64,000 bases of DNA, taken from contig NW_002475927.1 of NCBI RefSeq assembly GCF_000189635.1, positions 62,001 to 126,000 of the forward strand, in the 5' to 3' direction. Numbering within the stretch: the first letter of the stretch is position 1; each line of letters opens with the position of its first letter. This document shows positions 1 to 13,739 of this stretch, in pieces. A model generated the notes under the pieces. The model was not told the DNA's origin and searched no databases. It worked only from the letters and a program-made list of their open reading frames with translations. The stretch is from Tetrahymena thermophila SB210 (taxonomy: Eukaryota; Ciliophora; Oligohymenophorea; Hymenostomatida; Tetrahymenidae). Made by a program: the position numbers and the translations under genes.

Positions 1-1279
1 ATTAAAGTTAAATGACCAGAATAATATAAGTTGTAATAGGAAAAATATCATAGAGGCTAGTAATCCTATGCGTGCTCTTGTGAAGAAAACAGTAACAAAC
101 AAACTTTAAAATAGTAAGGTTAAGCAAAATAAGTAATGCCAAACCAGCAAGAAAATGAAGCTTCCTCCATCATAAATATTGACCAAGAGAAGAGCTGAGA
201 CTATAACAGAAATTATTAAGTAAATAATAGCATATGTAATAATCCAAGACATGTAGAAAGAAGCATTACCCATTCCCATCATTTTCATACCTTCTCTAAT
301 TTTTTTTTCTTTTTCTATCAAAATGCTATTAGTCATTCGCAAAAATGTGATAATCAGAGGTAATACTAAGTATATGTTAACATTACTACCAACAGTATCA
401 TAAAAACTATCTGAAATTTATTTTTCCTATTTCATAGGGACTGTGTAAGGTGTAATAACAAGATTTTGATTGCTCTGCTCTTTTTGTAAAATAACATTGG
501 AGATTATATTTACAATTGCTGTAAATCCGTTATCATTATACATATCATTCAGATTGAGTTATTACCTTTTAAATAATATTTTATTTTATCAATTATGAAT
601 TATATTGCTAACAATTATTTTACTTTTTAAAAGTATTTTCATAGTTTCCTAAAAACGTTTCAGGAACTCTGCTATCTGAAGAATTAAATCTAAGATAGTA
701 TTCGTAATTGTTATTTGCATATTAGTTAAACACAATAGCAAAACAAACTCTATCGTATGAAAAACCATACTTGCTAGAAGTTACTTAATCATCAAGCTAT
801 TCATTAGACTGCATATATGTGATAGAATTTGCAATATTGGGAAACTCTGTTTTTTTTTATTTTTATTTTAGTATGCAATTTTAATTTTAAAATTATTTTT
901 ACATTAAAGCTGAGCTGCTATTTTTTGTGTAATGTCAATATTTGGTATTAGAACAACTTTACCTCCTCCATTTGATAAATCGTTGCAATAACTTTTTTAA
1001 AATATTTGGAATTTTTAAGCTTAAAATAAATAAATAAATTTATATTTACTTAAATGCATTTGATGATGGAGATGAAGTAGGAAAAACCGGGTATGGATTA
1101 TCTAAGAAAGATTATTCAGGTAGATTATTTTTGGAAATCTAGGACCTTAATGCCATTAACAGCAATATAAATAAAATTGGAAGACTAATTTCACAGCAAG
1201 AAGATTTGTAGTTTCTTTTCCATAAAATCCAATTTTTGCGCAGCAGAGCTTTGAGATGAGGACTAAAGCAACAACACAT
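1..1279 (-). CDS. ABCA-family ABC transporter, N-terminal part (cut by window edge)
   Basis: An ATP-driven membrane transporter of subfamily A, usually a lipid or amphipath carrier. Translation starts at the ATG at 1279 and opens with MCCCFSPHLKALLRKNWILW, the short cytosolic leader and first membrane helix typical of ABCA proteins. An extracellular domain follows, then EKEKKIREGMKMMGM and several hydrophobic helices (about 1-345), which is the ABCA signature of the first transmembrane bundle. At least three short AT-rich introns are visible; one begins near 1052 (GTAAAT) and one near 928. The nucleotide-binding domains lie beyond the left edge, so the substrate cannot be judged. TAA and TAG must be read as Gln. 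The family call is firm; exact exon ends are approximate. Confidence 0.9.
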
Positions 1280-3849
1280 TTTATATTGTAAATTTTATCT
1301 TGAAAAATTTGATATTCTTTTATTTAACAAATTTTTGAATAAGTTTATTGTTTAATTTCTTTAAGTTTTACAATTCAATGTAATTTGTAAAAGTCTAATT
1401 TAAATAGGTGGAATATGAGTGATATTTGACATTATTTATTTTTTTAATTTGCATTAGTTTTTATTTACAAAATTAAAAAAGTAAAATAGATAAATAGTGA
1501 ATTTCAAAGTCTATAAAAAACAACTTTTTTTTAAATTTTAAAAAATAAAAGCTAAATTAAATATATTTATTTTTAGCTATTTTATTAAAAAACTCCATTT
1601 TGATAAATAAAATTTTTTATTTAATTATCTTTTCTATATTTAAATGTATATTTAATTTTAACACTCAGATATTTAGAGATGAGGAGGGAGTTTCACTGAG
1701 AAATATATTCATTTTTTTATGAAATCTTAAAAACATCTTTTTACAATGATATTTTTTCATTCGTTTTATATTACCCTTTAAAATCCCCCCAATTGATTTG
1801 AAATCTATTACGCTTGAGCTTATTTTTAAATAATTTTTACAGAATTTATCAGCATATTTTTAATTAATTACAAAATTTTAAAAGACCTTAATCATATCTT
1901 ACCTTCTAATGCATGAATGATAAAATCTGTTGAATAATTAACAAAATAAAATCAAATAAATTTATATAAAAAAGAATAGACAATTTGAAATAATCACTGA
2001 AGAGAAATAATAAAATAGATGATTATATTTCACAATAAATTAAATTATAATCTTCATTAATTATTAGTATAAAAATTATTTCAAATCGTTAAGCATAGAA
2101 ATCAATTAATTTCTATATACAACCATTCAAATTTAAATCTCTTAAATCCTAATAAATTAATTCAGTATTTATATACCATTAATTATACATATTGTACTAT
2201 AAGACTAAATCATTTGATTTTTTATCATGTAGGTTTGGTTTGGTAATAAAAGTTAGAAATTCCATCGCTAAACATATTGCTTAAATAAATTACACTTAAT
2301 ATTTTATTTATTTATATGGTAGGTATTTGTATCACAAATTTGTTAGATAAATATCTTATTCCTATTAAAAAAATTATTAACATAGATAATTCTCCTAAAT
2401 TAGTAGAAAACTTAATTTTGCTCTGCTGAATATTTATAATGTATTTAATAAGATTTTCGTTTTTGTTACAAATATTAACGATAAATTAAATATTCAGCTT
2501 TTTTCGCAGTTAATTATCAAATAAGTATTTATTTTTTTCTACTTTTGAATTGTAATCATAAACTAAAAATATCCATAATAAAAATAGAAATTCATTAAAA
2601 ATAGTCTTAGCAAATTCTTCATTTTCTTTCAAAATAAAATCAAAAATTTCATGATTATTTTTATGAATATCTATTAAGTCCTTTTGTTTTATAAGAATGA
2701 AAGACACAGTTTTATTTTTTATTAATTTTCAATACTTTTTTTTTGAAAAATAAATTTTGGTTTGCTTATTCATATAAAAATAAAAATAAATCTTAAATTT
2801 TGTAAATTATAAACCCAACTAAAATTATTTTAGTAATTGAATATGAATACTTCCCTTTTTGATTGATAAGCTTAAGAATTTTTAATAACCACTTTTTATT
2901 CCAACAAATTGAAAAAATAAAAACTTTCAAATTTTTATATATGAAACAAGGTTAAGATAAAAATGTTCAAAATTCTATTAAAAATAGGAAATTAATAATA
3001 GTTAATTTTAGATTTTTAAATATAAATTAATTAAAATAAATCTAAAAGTTAAATCATTTTTAATAAAAAATTCCTTTTGCATTAATTTAAAGTTAATAAA
3101 ACATTTTTTATATAAATTTATTCAATTTCAGTAGATATTCTGGATAATTAAACTAAATTTATAGGTTATAATTTAAAAAGATTATATCATCTAATCAGCT
3201 TTAATGTAGTATGAGTTTTAAAATTATGTATAAGATCACTTAAACATTGTTTTTTAGATTAAATTGAGCAAATAAAAATAAAATCTTTTTTTTTTAAATA
3301 ATATTTCATTATATTTTTAATTTTAATATTTATGATAATTTAAATACAGTTTTTATATTTTTAAATTCTTAAGAATGAATTAATCAAAATTAATTTTAAA
3401 TTATTAAAAAAAATAGCTAATTTCTTTTATACTCAAATCAAAAAAACAAAAAGGTTTCTTCATAAATTATAAAATGTTATTAATAAGTAAAATCAAACAA
3501 AAATACAGGTGGGAGATATCGTAAAAGAGATTAAATAGAATCTAATTTTGAGAATGAAAGATATTAGATAGTTTCACGTTTCCTTATTTTTAGAGGCGAT
3601 AAAAAATTCATCAAAGGAATAAAAAGTAAAATAAACTAAAAAGCTAATTATCTTTAAATGATTTAACATTCCACAATCTTAATTGTATAAATTTGTTTTG
3701 AATGTTATATAGTAAACTCATAAAGAAATTAACTAAAAATTTATTGATATTAAATTTTAAGAAATTAATTAGAGTTAAGAGAAATAATAGGTTTATATAA
3801 AAATATAGACGTAGGTTAGATTAAAAGGGAGATAAGTATTTGAAGAGGT
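1280..3849. other. Intergenic region between divergent genes
   Basis: A very AT-rich 2.6-kb stretch separating the start of the ABCA gene (-) from that of the oxysterol-binding protein gene (+), so it should hold both promoters. One TGA-free frame on the minus strand (2707-2225, 160 codons) has no ATG near its beginning and no recognisable motif, so I do not call it a gene. Nothing else is supported. Confidence 0.6.
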
Positions 3850-4965
3850 ATGGAAAACTTAGAGTGTTTATAAAATTTTATAAATACAGAAGTTCCTCAT
3901 GAAGATATGACAAAGGAACAGATAGAAAAATTTTCGTAGAATCTAAAAATAAATATGTAATACAAAGATGAGCCTCGAAGCAATATTGCCAACAAAGATG
4001 GAGGAAAGGAGTGCACAAATCAAAAAATGGTTAGTACTATTCGTTCAGTAGGAAAGCATGTATTATCTGAAATAGGAAAAAAATTACTTTCTGGTGATTT
4101 AAATTTAACTCGTGTATCCTTCCCAATAAAGTGTTCAGTAGCCTAATCAGCACTTGAAAGAGCAGGGCGTGGTACTTGCTTTTTCCCAATTTATTTTTCT
4201 AAGGCTGCGCAATCAAACTCACCTATTGAGCGCATGAAATTAGTTATTACTGCAACAATTGCTAATTTCTACGTAAATTGCACTTTTTTGAAGCCTTTAA
4301 ATCCAATTTTAGGTGAAACATTCTAAGGTTGTTACTAGGATGGCACAGAAGTATATTGTGAATAAATTAGCCATCATCCACCAATTACTTCTTTTTATTG
4401 CGTAGGTCCTGAAAAGGGGTATGTTTGCTATGGCCATTATGTTTATGAAACAAAAGCAGGAATGAATTCTCTTACTCTCAAAAATACTGGCTCTCGTACA
4501 GTAGTATTCAAAGACGGATAAAAAATAACTTATAATTTTGGTGAAGAAAACTATTCAGGAACATTTATAGGTACATTAAAATTGGAGTCAAAAGGAACTC
4601 TAACTTTTGTTGACTAAAAGAATGGTTTAGTAGGAACAGTAGTTGTTGGCAAAGTTAAAAAGAAACCAACTGACTATTTGGAAGGATAAATTACTTAAAA
4701 CGGCTAGATTGTATCTCAAATATCTGGTTCTTACATGGGATATATTTAAATTGATAATGAGCGTTATTGGGATTATAGAGTTGCCCTCCCACTAAAGCTT
4801 CATCACTAAAAAAATCTTTTAAAAAGCGATAGCTCAAACCGTTCAGATTTATAATTACTTAGCATGATGGCACTTATGCCAGCTTAAAAAGCAAAAGAAG
4901 AAATGGAATAAGTTTAAAGATAAGATGCTGCTCTAAGAAAATAATTTAAAACGAATAAAAAATGA
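3850..4965 (+). CDS. Oxysterol-binding protein-related lipid transfer protein (ORP)
   Basis: A single-exon gene of 371 residues that moves sterols or phosphoinositides between membranes at contact sites. The lipid-binding ORD domain fills almost the whole protein. It contains the family fingerprint EQISHHPPI at about residues 171-179, preceded by KPLNPILGETFQG, and ends with a helical Q/K-rich tail. There is no PH domain, FFAT motif or membrane segment, so this is a short ORP like yeast Osh4-Osh7. The start at 3850 (MENLECLQNF) is the first ATG in the open frame; the stop is TGA at 4963. Several internal TAA/TAG codons fall at Gln-tolerant positions. The specific lipid cannot be told from the sequence. 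Confidence 0.95.
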
Positions 4966-6203
4966 GAAAAGAAAATGCCAACCTTAACTTATTAAACACA
5001 AAAATAAATACTGAAGAGAAAAAAAAATAGTTTTATTAAAAATTAAGCTAATTTTTTGATGTAAAAAAATTAATTACCAAAAGACCAACAAACCAAACAA
5101 CTAACCAACCAACTTTAAGTGTGTGCTATATAAAAGTTATAATTATAAAATAATTTATCTTTTACAAAATTAAACAGCAAAATAATTATTTATGCATGAA
5201 AAATTACAACTTACTAACGGACTAGATTTATTTAAATATTCGTTGCATGTTTTTTATCTCATCTATCTCATTCACGTTTTTTATTTAGCTTATCATATCA
5301 TAAATATAAATATTATTTACTCGGTCGTTTATTTATTTATTGATTTACTAATTATCCTTTATGCACTCTAAAATAAATAGATGAGTAATAAGATTTTTTG
5401 TTTGTTGTTTTAGTAAAAGTTAACCATCCTTTTTAAATTTTAAATTAAGAGAAATATAATTAGATAAACTATTCTAATAAAAAAAGGACTTTTATTAAAA
5501 TTTGGTAGTTTACAATTATTTGAAGTTAAAGCTTATTAAAATCATTAATATCTCATCTATTGTAAAATCTTTTAACAAAATTAATAATTTTTTTAATAAG
5601 TAATTTTTTATTTGTAAATCCCATTATTGTTTTTCTAATTAATAGTATTTGTTTAGTTAATTAATTAATAAATTAATGTTAAGAATTCAAAAATTATTTT
5701 AACCAATAAAATTAGAATGAGTGAGTAAAATATATATTATAAATAATTAATTTTATTAGGAATTAAAAGCAAATTAAAAAAATAATCATTATTTAGTTAT
5801 AAAGCTTATTTCTATCTATTTGTTCATGGATTGGATTGAAAAATAAATATAAATACTTATTTATTTATTTGATGCTAATCAAATAGAGAATAGTATTGTC
5901 ACATAATTTTTTTCAAATTTTTTAGCCATATCTCTCACTTGTTATTAATTACCTAACTTTTAAATATTGACTATTTATTTATGAAAAATCAAGTTAAATA
6001 ATTTGAAAAATAAAAGGAAAAACTAGGAATATCCAACTGTAAAAAAAAAAGCATATTAAATAAATAAATAAAAAAGAAACACTTTCTAATACATAATCAG
6101 TAGATTTTGAAAAGAGTCATTATTATTAAGCATAACAAATACAAATAACTTATAACAAATAATTAAAACTATTCAAAATTTAAATTTTGATCCTTCATTG
6201 AAA
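4966..6203. other. Intergenic region
   Basis: AT-rich spacer of about 1.2 kb between two plus-strand genes. It carries runs of ATTA and TTTA and short AAAC/AACC tracts near 5088-5112. No open frame with coding character was seen on either strand. Confidence 0.55.
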
Positions 6204-8202
6204 ATGAGTCGTTAGGCATACCAAGATTAGTAAGGGTAATTTGGAGGAAATGCAAACTTCTAAAAGTAGCAAGATTATTAAGAAAATCCTGCTAGATTTA
6301 CTGGTTCATCAAATTAATAAACCATCCCAAAAAATAATAATCTTGGAGGACCAAGAGCTAATTAGGGCCAATCTACTGGAAATTTTGCAAACCAAGAACC
6401 AAATTATCAAGGAAATTATGAATATGCTCAAGTTGACTAGTAAAATGGAATTCTAAGATAGAGAATTCGTGAGTTAGAAGATCAGTTGCATCGCTCTAAT
6501 TAAGAAAACGATAATTTATATAATAGACTTACTCTCACAGAGAATGAATTGAGTCGCACTAAAGAAATTCTCCTTAAAATGGGCGATACTGCAGGCTGGA
6601 AAGGAGCTTAAGTGAATGATTTAAACAACCGCTATCATGAGTTAGCTTCTGGCCACAATTAATTCCTTGAAAATGCTAGAAGTCATACATACACTGTTCA
6701 ACGTGAATTGGAGCATAAAGACAATGAAATTAAAAGATTAAAAAATCTTCTTGATGAAAGAAATGATAAGTTAAAAGTTGTAACAGTTACTCAAGAGAAA
6801 AATTTTGATCGTTGCTTGACCCTAGATAAAGAAATTTAAAACCTTTAAGAAGAAAATTAAAAATTACGTAGAGACCTTTAACAGAAATCTCATGAACTTG
6901 ATATGTCCAAGCTTTCTCATAAGGCAGAAGGAACCTTTATGGTTGAAGTAGAGCACTTGAGAGGTGATGTGCAAAGGCTCCTTGATATGTTGCGTAACAC
7001 TGAGGAATATAAGGAATTTGCAGTAATTTATTTTACAAATTAAAACTTCATAAATATTATTTTAAATAGTATTTTAACATTAATAAAAATTAAAATAAAT
7101 GTTATTCAGCTTCATTAAATTCAAATTATTATTTTATTTTGGAAGCTAATAAATATAGATACAATTTAAATCTTAGATAATCAAATTTAATTTATCAAAG
7201 ATTAAAATTTAACTTATTCTATAAAATAAGGATATTGCTGACGATTCTAGCCACTCAATTCGTTACTTAAAAGATATCAAAGCTCGTACTTATGTTGATG
7301 CAAAATGTCATACTCATTGCAAATTTATAAGACCTTGTTAATGCCCCAAAACAGGAGAAAATTAATGGGTTGAAGATGAAAAGCTGTTATGGGTACCTGA
7401 AGAAGCTTTTAGATTTGCACATGAATTTAGATTAAAATACAATGGGGAATTAACTGACACATTAATTGAGTAGCTACTCTTCGAATTAAATAAAATTTGG
7501 TCAAAAAGAGAGTAGAGATTGCTTAAGCGTGTGAAGGGAAGTGCAGCTAGTGAAACTGCTAGTTTAAGAAGATAATTGGCATTTAACCCTACTTATGATG
7601 AACATTAAGCTAAAGTAACTATTTAAAGATTGCAAAACTAACTTAAGCAGGCATATAAAGAGAACAGAGAAGCTTTTGCTTAAAGAGAAAGGAGAAATCC
7701 TCCTGGTACTCACTATGTTAATGAAACCTTAAAAATTAACAAAGAATTGCATAAAAGTAAAAAGAGAAGCGAATAATAAAATGATGTCTTAAAGAAAAAG
7801 GTTGCAAATATGGAACTACACAAGTATGGCGATCATGCCTAAAAAGCTATCTTTATGGAGGGAGCATAATGGATGACTAATAAAATACTGTCTGAAATTG
7901 ATGGTTTATAATAAAATATTAACAGTCATGCAAAATAATTCCATGAAAAATAAGAATAGCTACTATTTAACAACGAAAAGGATGCTAGCTCTTCCTTCGG
8001 TCCTGGTTAGTTATCAGTACCTGATCCTAATTTAATTTTAAGAAAATGCGATTGGTTCCTTGAGAATGTTGATTAAGATATCTATACATTTAAGAGTAAA
8101 GTACAATAGTTAAATAGACATTCTGAGAAGGACATGATTGATGCTAACTAGGCAGTTAAAACAATTTAGAAATCAAAAACAGCCATTATCGGTACTTTTT
8201 GA
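6204..8202 (+). CDS. Coiled-coil protein with Cys/His cluster
   Basis: Two exons, 6204-7022 and 7231-8202, joined in phase 0 across a 208-bp intron, give 596 residues. The first 80 residues are Q/N/G-rich. Most of the rest is long alpha-helical coiled coil with heptad-like E/K/L/Q patterns, including IRELEDQLHRSN early in the coil and REAFAQRERRN in exon 2. A compact Cys/His cluster (CHTHCKFIRPCQCP, about residues 293-310) sits just after the intron, followed by a conserved-looking globular stretch containing WVPEEAFRFAHEFRLKY. There is no signal peptide or membrane helix. I do not recognise the family; a cytoskeletal, ciliary or basal-body role would fit a ciliate coiled-coil protein but is only a guess. 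Confidence 0.8.
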
Positions 8203-9165
8203 AAGAAAAATAGCTATTTTTAATGTTTTACAAAAGACTAAAGTTTTTTATGCAAATACATACTAATTAATCAAGAGAAATTCCAAATAAAAAAAATGAA
8301 TGATATAAACCAAGTTCATTTAGTAATTTGATATAATTAAAAATTAATTTGTTGCCTAATTTATCAAACATATTGTCTAAAAAAATATCTATCTATATAT
8401 CTACCTACCTACCTATCTTTCTATATTTTTCCTGTTTTATTACTAAAGATTTAAAATTATATTTTTGAAAATATTTAATTAAATGAATTGAATTTATCTG
8501 CTTATTTAAAGCTAGAAGAAGGAATATTTTGATTACAATGAAATATATTTAAATATCATTCTTAAATATATGTTTAAAGCATTTATCATAATAAAAATCA
8601 ATAAATTATTATTATATTTTTTAAATTTTGAAATATTTTAATTTATCATCAAATAAAATATTTTTTATTAATGATTCATTTTTAGGAGAAAATATAAAGA
8701 ACAGGAAATATGTAGTTAGACATAGTATGGTATGAATAATCCTTCTAATAAAGAGTAAATAGCTACAAGGTTAATAATCTATTGTTAAGGTAATGATTAG
8801 AGCAATAAATAATCTGATTGATTAATATTTACTAAGCTACGAAGAAAATTTATAATTCGCAAATAATTTGTAATTGATCAAAAAAAAAAAAAAATTTTAT
8901 CCTTTTAGATATATTAAAAACAGTTTAGTTAAAGAAACATAGTATTATTTTCAAGGCACTAGCTTTAGACATTTGAATTTAGTTTTAGTTATTTATGAGC
9001 TAATAGAATTAAATGGATGTATGTTTATTTTTATAAAGTTATTCATTCATACTTTTCTGATTATTAAATATATTTATCCGATGACTAAATTGTGTATTAA
9101 CTAAAAATTTCTAAAATTTCAACTAGGATGGAAAATAACTTGAAATAATTGAGCAATTAATAAAA
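8203..9165. other. Intergenic region
   Basis: AT-rich spacer between two plus-strand genes, with a short tetranucleotide microsatellite near its 5' end and a 14-A run at 8881. No supported gene. Confidence 0.5.
8386..8424. repeat. Tetranucleotide microsatellite (TATC/TACC)
   Basis: An imperfect array of TATC units passes into TACC units and back to TATC/TTTC. It lies downstream of the coiled-coil gene and is probably a neutral simple repeat. Confidence 0.8.
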
Positions 9166-12100
9166 ATGAAAGGTGCAAAAGACTTAAATAGTCAAAACAA
9201 CTTTGGGTCTGTAATCTCTTTTCTTGATAACCGATAAAATTTCTTTTTTTCTATTTCTCCTGCTATTTTTATAAATTCTAAAATATTTAATAAAGAACAA
9301 CATTTTAAAACCATTTTTGGCTCTTAATCGGGAATTTAATTAATTATTGTTAGCGTTTACTTTGCAACTTCATTCACTCATTTTTATTAAAAATTAGGCA
9401 CAAAATAACATAGGATACCCTCCATCATCTAGCTCTATACCAAGAGATTAGAATTTCAAAGGATATTAATATGATGAAGCAAAAGAATAAAATTAAGATG
9501 AGAAAAGAAAATTTGAAATTGTTAATAATGTGCAAAAGACTGAAGAAGTTGATAGAATTCAAAGTATCTTAATAAGAATTATTTTTTTTGTTTTTTACTT
9601 ATAATCAATTTATAAAGATAGCAACAGTAATGTAATAGTTCAAGAGACACAATAAAATTTAGGCATACCAAACCAAAATATTTAAGATTAAAGCAATATG
9701 TAAATTAATTAATAGAATATTTAGTAGCAACAGTATCAAGCAGCTTATTATTCTTTTTAAGGATAGAAAGCTTATTAGTAATCTTAAACATACCCAACAT
9801 AATAATAATAATTTTATAATAACAATATACAGCAATAGTAATAATAACAATAATATAATTAACAATATTAATACCCAAATTATAGCAACTAGTATCCTTA
9901 AAACTCATGGAACTAACAATATTATTAGCAGCCGCCTGTTTATAATTATCATTAATAGTATGCTTCATCTTAAATTCCACAATAAAATTATTAATAATAA
10001 AACCCTGTTGCCTTTCAAAACTCATCTAATTATTAACCTATTTATTAATATTAAAATTAATAAGCATAGCCATATTATTAAATATAACCACAATAAAATG
10101 TTTACTAATAATAAAATATAGTAGGTATAAATTAAAATTCTAATTATTAAACTTAGTACGCTGTACCACAAATGAATAACCCTTCAAATTAGGTCTATGA
10201 TTAGAATTAATATTAAATGTAATTGCAAAAACAGACTCAAAATAATTAATAAGTGTAATAAAAATAATTTGGATATAATAATGCATTGAATTAGAATTAA
10301 AATTTACCAAATAATACTTTTTAAAATAGAGAAAGTGTTCCTGTTTATTAAAATACAACACAAAATTCTTAAATGATAATTGGTAACTAAATAAAGAATA
10401 CAAGTGATTAGTTGTAGTTTGGAGAAGAAAACAAATCAAGTATTTCATAAAGAACTTAATCTTAACAAAATAATTAATAAATTGCCTCATTTAATAAAAA
10501 TTAAAATTTACAAAGTAATTCTTCTTAAAAAGGTTACTCAAAGCATTTAAGAAATAGAGATGATAATTTTGACTAAAACAATAGCTAGAAGTCCCAAAAA
10601 AATAGAAGGAATAACTCAAGAGAAAGAGAAATAAGCAATGAAAAGTTATCTTCAAAAAATGATATCAGTACATATCAAAGTATGAGAAGCAGAAGAGAAA
10701 ATAAGAGTAAGTATGGAAATAAAGCAAGAGGTAGCAGTAGATATTCCTCAAGAACATCTTCTTCGTCATAATCTAGGAACAGATCACCTTCATCGTCAAG
10801 ATCTAGATCATCTTCTTAAAAACATGGCAAAAGTCGTTATTCACGTAAGAAAAATGACTCTCGCTCCAATTCTTCTGAGTATTCAGGATCTTCTTTCCAT
10901 TCAAAAAGTAGTAGAAATAATATAAAATAAAATAAGTAAAATAAATCTAAAATTAATAAAAGTAGCAGTCTAAATGATATTAATCAAAGTAATAAAAAAC
11001 CATCCTCTCAAATTAAATCATTAGAAAAAATTCCTTAAGTTAAAAAAAAAATATATTTATAGAATGGAAATCCTGTTTCTACAGTTTATAATACTGAAGG
11101 AAATGAAGAGATTGATAGTCAAAAAAAACCTGAAATCTAAATTACTAAGAGGTCAATAAAGAGTATAAATTTATCTGGAGGAAAAATCTTTAATGACTAA
11201 AAAAAAATAAAAATAAATAAAACATAAAAAGATGATTTAATTTAACAAGATTCTTATGATGATGAAATGAAAAATGATTAAATTCCTATAATTGAGTTTA
11301 GTTTCAAAAAAGAGACACCTAAGCTATGTTTAGGTAAGCTTAATATATTTAAAATGGATTAAGATGAAGTAAATGAGGAAGCTGAAGATAGTGTTTCAAA
11401 AGTGAATAAGATAAATTAGTAACTAAAAGGAGTTAAACCACAACTCAGCCGTTAGTAGTTAGACTAAATTAAAGACTCACCCTAAAAGCAGCAAGAATAA
11501 CCCCAAACTAACAAAATATCTTTCAGCATTGATTATAATTAACTTAATAATTAAGAACATAGCAATTCATCAAATAATTAGAGTGATTCGTTGAAAAAAA
11601 AGTTATTAAATTCTTAAATGTACTCTTATAGTATTTTAGGAAAAGAAAAAAGGGGATATAGCCAAATAATTAACCTAAGAAATAAAATTACAAAAATAAT
11701 TGAAGATTAAGAAGAATTATTAAATGAGTAATAATAATAACAACAATAACAGCAATAAATGAGTAGCATAAATTAATCAGAAGTAAACTAAGATGACTTC
11801 ACAAAAGGTATTTTGAGAATTTACATATTTTTAAATTATTTTATTAATTTATTGATAGTTTTGTCAAAATAAATTAAAATTTTTGAAGGTTAAGTGAGTT
11901 GAAGGTCAAGATAAAATTAAGAACTCTAATTTTCATTCCTTAAATTATATTTTCAAAGAAAGACACATATAATTTGTTTATTATTATTGATTTTCTTTTC
12001 CTTATTAAAATACAAAACAAATTTATGAAATATTTATTTTTATATAATTTTAAAATATATTTTCTTACTAGTTTAAGATAAAACAAAATAAATTTTTATA

Positions 12101-13093
12101 CATGATATAATTGGTTTAGATGATATTATTGGAGGAGGAATGAACCAAAATAGATATTTCTGTGATAAAAAAGGTCAAATTTGCTTTAAGTGTGGTAAAC
12201 CAGGTCACGTTAGAAATGCTTGTGTTATGAATGAAGAAAAGGATGTATGCACTTACTGCTTAGGAGATCACTTTATGGCAAAATGCACTTAAAAAGTATG
12301 TTTCAAATGTGGAGAAATTGGTCATGAAAGAAACTAGTGTCTTGTTATGAATTAAGATGGCAATAATAATTTTAATAGCTACTAAAAGAAAAGAATTCCT
12401 AAATGTAATAACTGCACTAAAATGGGTCATATTTAGTAAGATTGTGGAATTATTAGACCAAACTATGATGCAAAACAAGAACTCTCATTTAGTTATAATT
12501 TCAATGAATATGATTTCCAAAATTTGATATGTTTAAATTGCTAGCAACCAGGACATATTTCTTGCTTTAAAAATATTTAAGTATATGATAGTGTATATAG
12601 CGAAGAAAAATTATCAAATAAAATAAGATAACAACTATTTAAAACTATCTACATGAATAAATACATTTAAAGTAAAAATAATTAAAATGAAATCAATGAA
12701 GATGAAACCTAAAATGAAATTATTTCATAAATGGATATAGAAAAAGAAGAAAAAATATAAGACATCAGCATTTAAAAAAGCATTTCAGAGAGTGAAGCTG
12801 AATAAAAAATTGAGGAATAAGAAAAATAAAAAGATTTTATATCATTCTAAAATAATGAATAATATGAATAAAATTATGAAAGAGAGCCTTTTAGCAAATA
12901 ATAAATTTATGATTAAAGCTCTGAAGAAGTCATAATTAAATCTCCCCAAAGCCAAGGTTATACATTCTCAGAAAAAGATGTGAGTTAAGAAGAATAGTTT
13001 ACAGATTCTGTTCATTAGCATAATGTTAATTTTGAGGGAACAGTATCTGATAACAATAAATAAGCATTTACTACGAATAGCCAGAATGTTTGA
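9166..13093 (+). CDS. Q-rich, RS-containing protein with five CCHC zinc knuckles (Air/ZCCHC7-like)
   Basis: Proposed exons 9166-9210, 9398-9563, 9639-11807 and 12078-13093 give about 1131 residues. The first half is Q/N/Y-rich low complexity, written largely with TAA/TAG/CAA. A serine/arginine tract follows (10640-10900, for example RSPSSSRSRSSS), then an acidic/basic linker. From about residue 829 come five CCHC zinc knuckles: CFKCGKPGHVRNAC, a compact CTYCLGDHFMAKC, CFKCGEIGHERNQC, CNNCTKMGHIQQDC and CLNCQQPGHISC. Number and spacing, including the irregular second knuckle and a longer gap before the last, recall Air1/Air2/ZCCHC7, RNA-binding subunits of the nuclear TRAMP complex. This assignment is inference. 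The C-terminus is E/Q-rich. The first two introns are the least certain; ORFs on the opposite strand here are shadows of the Q-rich region. Confidence 0.82.
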
Positions 13094-13739
13094 ATTTTTT
13101 AAAAAGTTATTTTAATTTTTATAGTTATAAGATAATTAATTAATTAATTTGATTTTTTAATGGTATATTAGATTTATTTTTCAAACATTTTTTTAAAAGG
13201 TAAGTAAATTTTATTTCAATTTTTATTGGTTAATTAATACAATTTGGAAGGATTGGATTTGATTTGATTTCAACTTAGCTAGCTAGCTATTCATTATTAT
13301 ACAAAAAAAAAAAATAAACAAACAAACAACTTAATCATCTTCAATATCTAAAGATTCATTCACAATTTAATTTTAAAATAAAATATGTATTTATTCATTT
13401 ACTATTTTTAACTGTTAGTGCATTTAAAAATTAAAATTTATTAAAAATCTACTCAATCACTATTTATTATAAATTAGATTATAAATAACAAACAAATAAA
13501 CAAAATCTTCATATTTATTAGAATTTTAAAAATTAATTAAAGTGAATTATGGTTTCTTTTTCCAAAATCTACAAAATTAATATTATACTATCTAAGATAG
13601 CTTTGATTATTTATTGATTAATCTAAACTAAAATATAAAAAATATCTTTGATCAAAAAAAAAAAAATTGTTTAATATTTTTCAACTTTAAAATATAAACA
13701 ACGAAATTATCAATCGTTTATTAAAAAAATAATAATAGC
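13094..13739. other. Intergenic region
   Basis: AT-rich spacer with degenerate GATTT repeats near 13250-13272, an AGCTAGCTAGCTA tract at about 13277 and an AAAC tract near 13318. It contains no sign of beta-propeller coding sequence that could belong to the gene downstream. Confidence 0.5.

Noticed and set aside
2225-2707. 160-codon TGA-free frame on the minus strand
   Set aside because: It begins at GTG and not ATG, has no motif, and frames of this length occur by chance when only TGA is a stop in AT-rich DNA.
9659-10490. Minus-strand frames of 68-116 codons
   Set aside because: They are reverse-strand shadows of the Q/N-rich coding region of the zinc-knuckle gene (runs of TAA/CAA read backwards as L/I).
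10713-10925. Plus-strand frame with His/Leu-rich protein
   Set aside because: Alternative frame over the RS-domain coding sequence of the zinc-knuckle gene.
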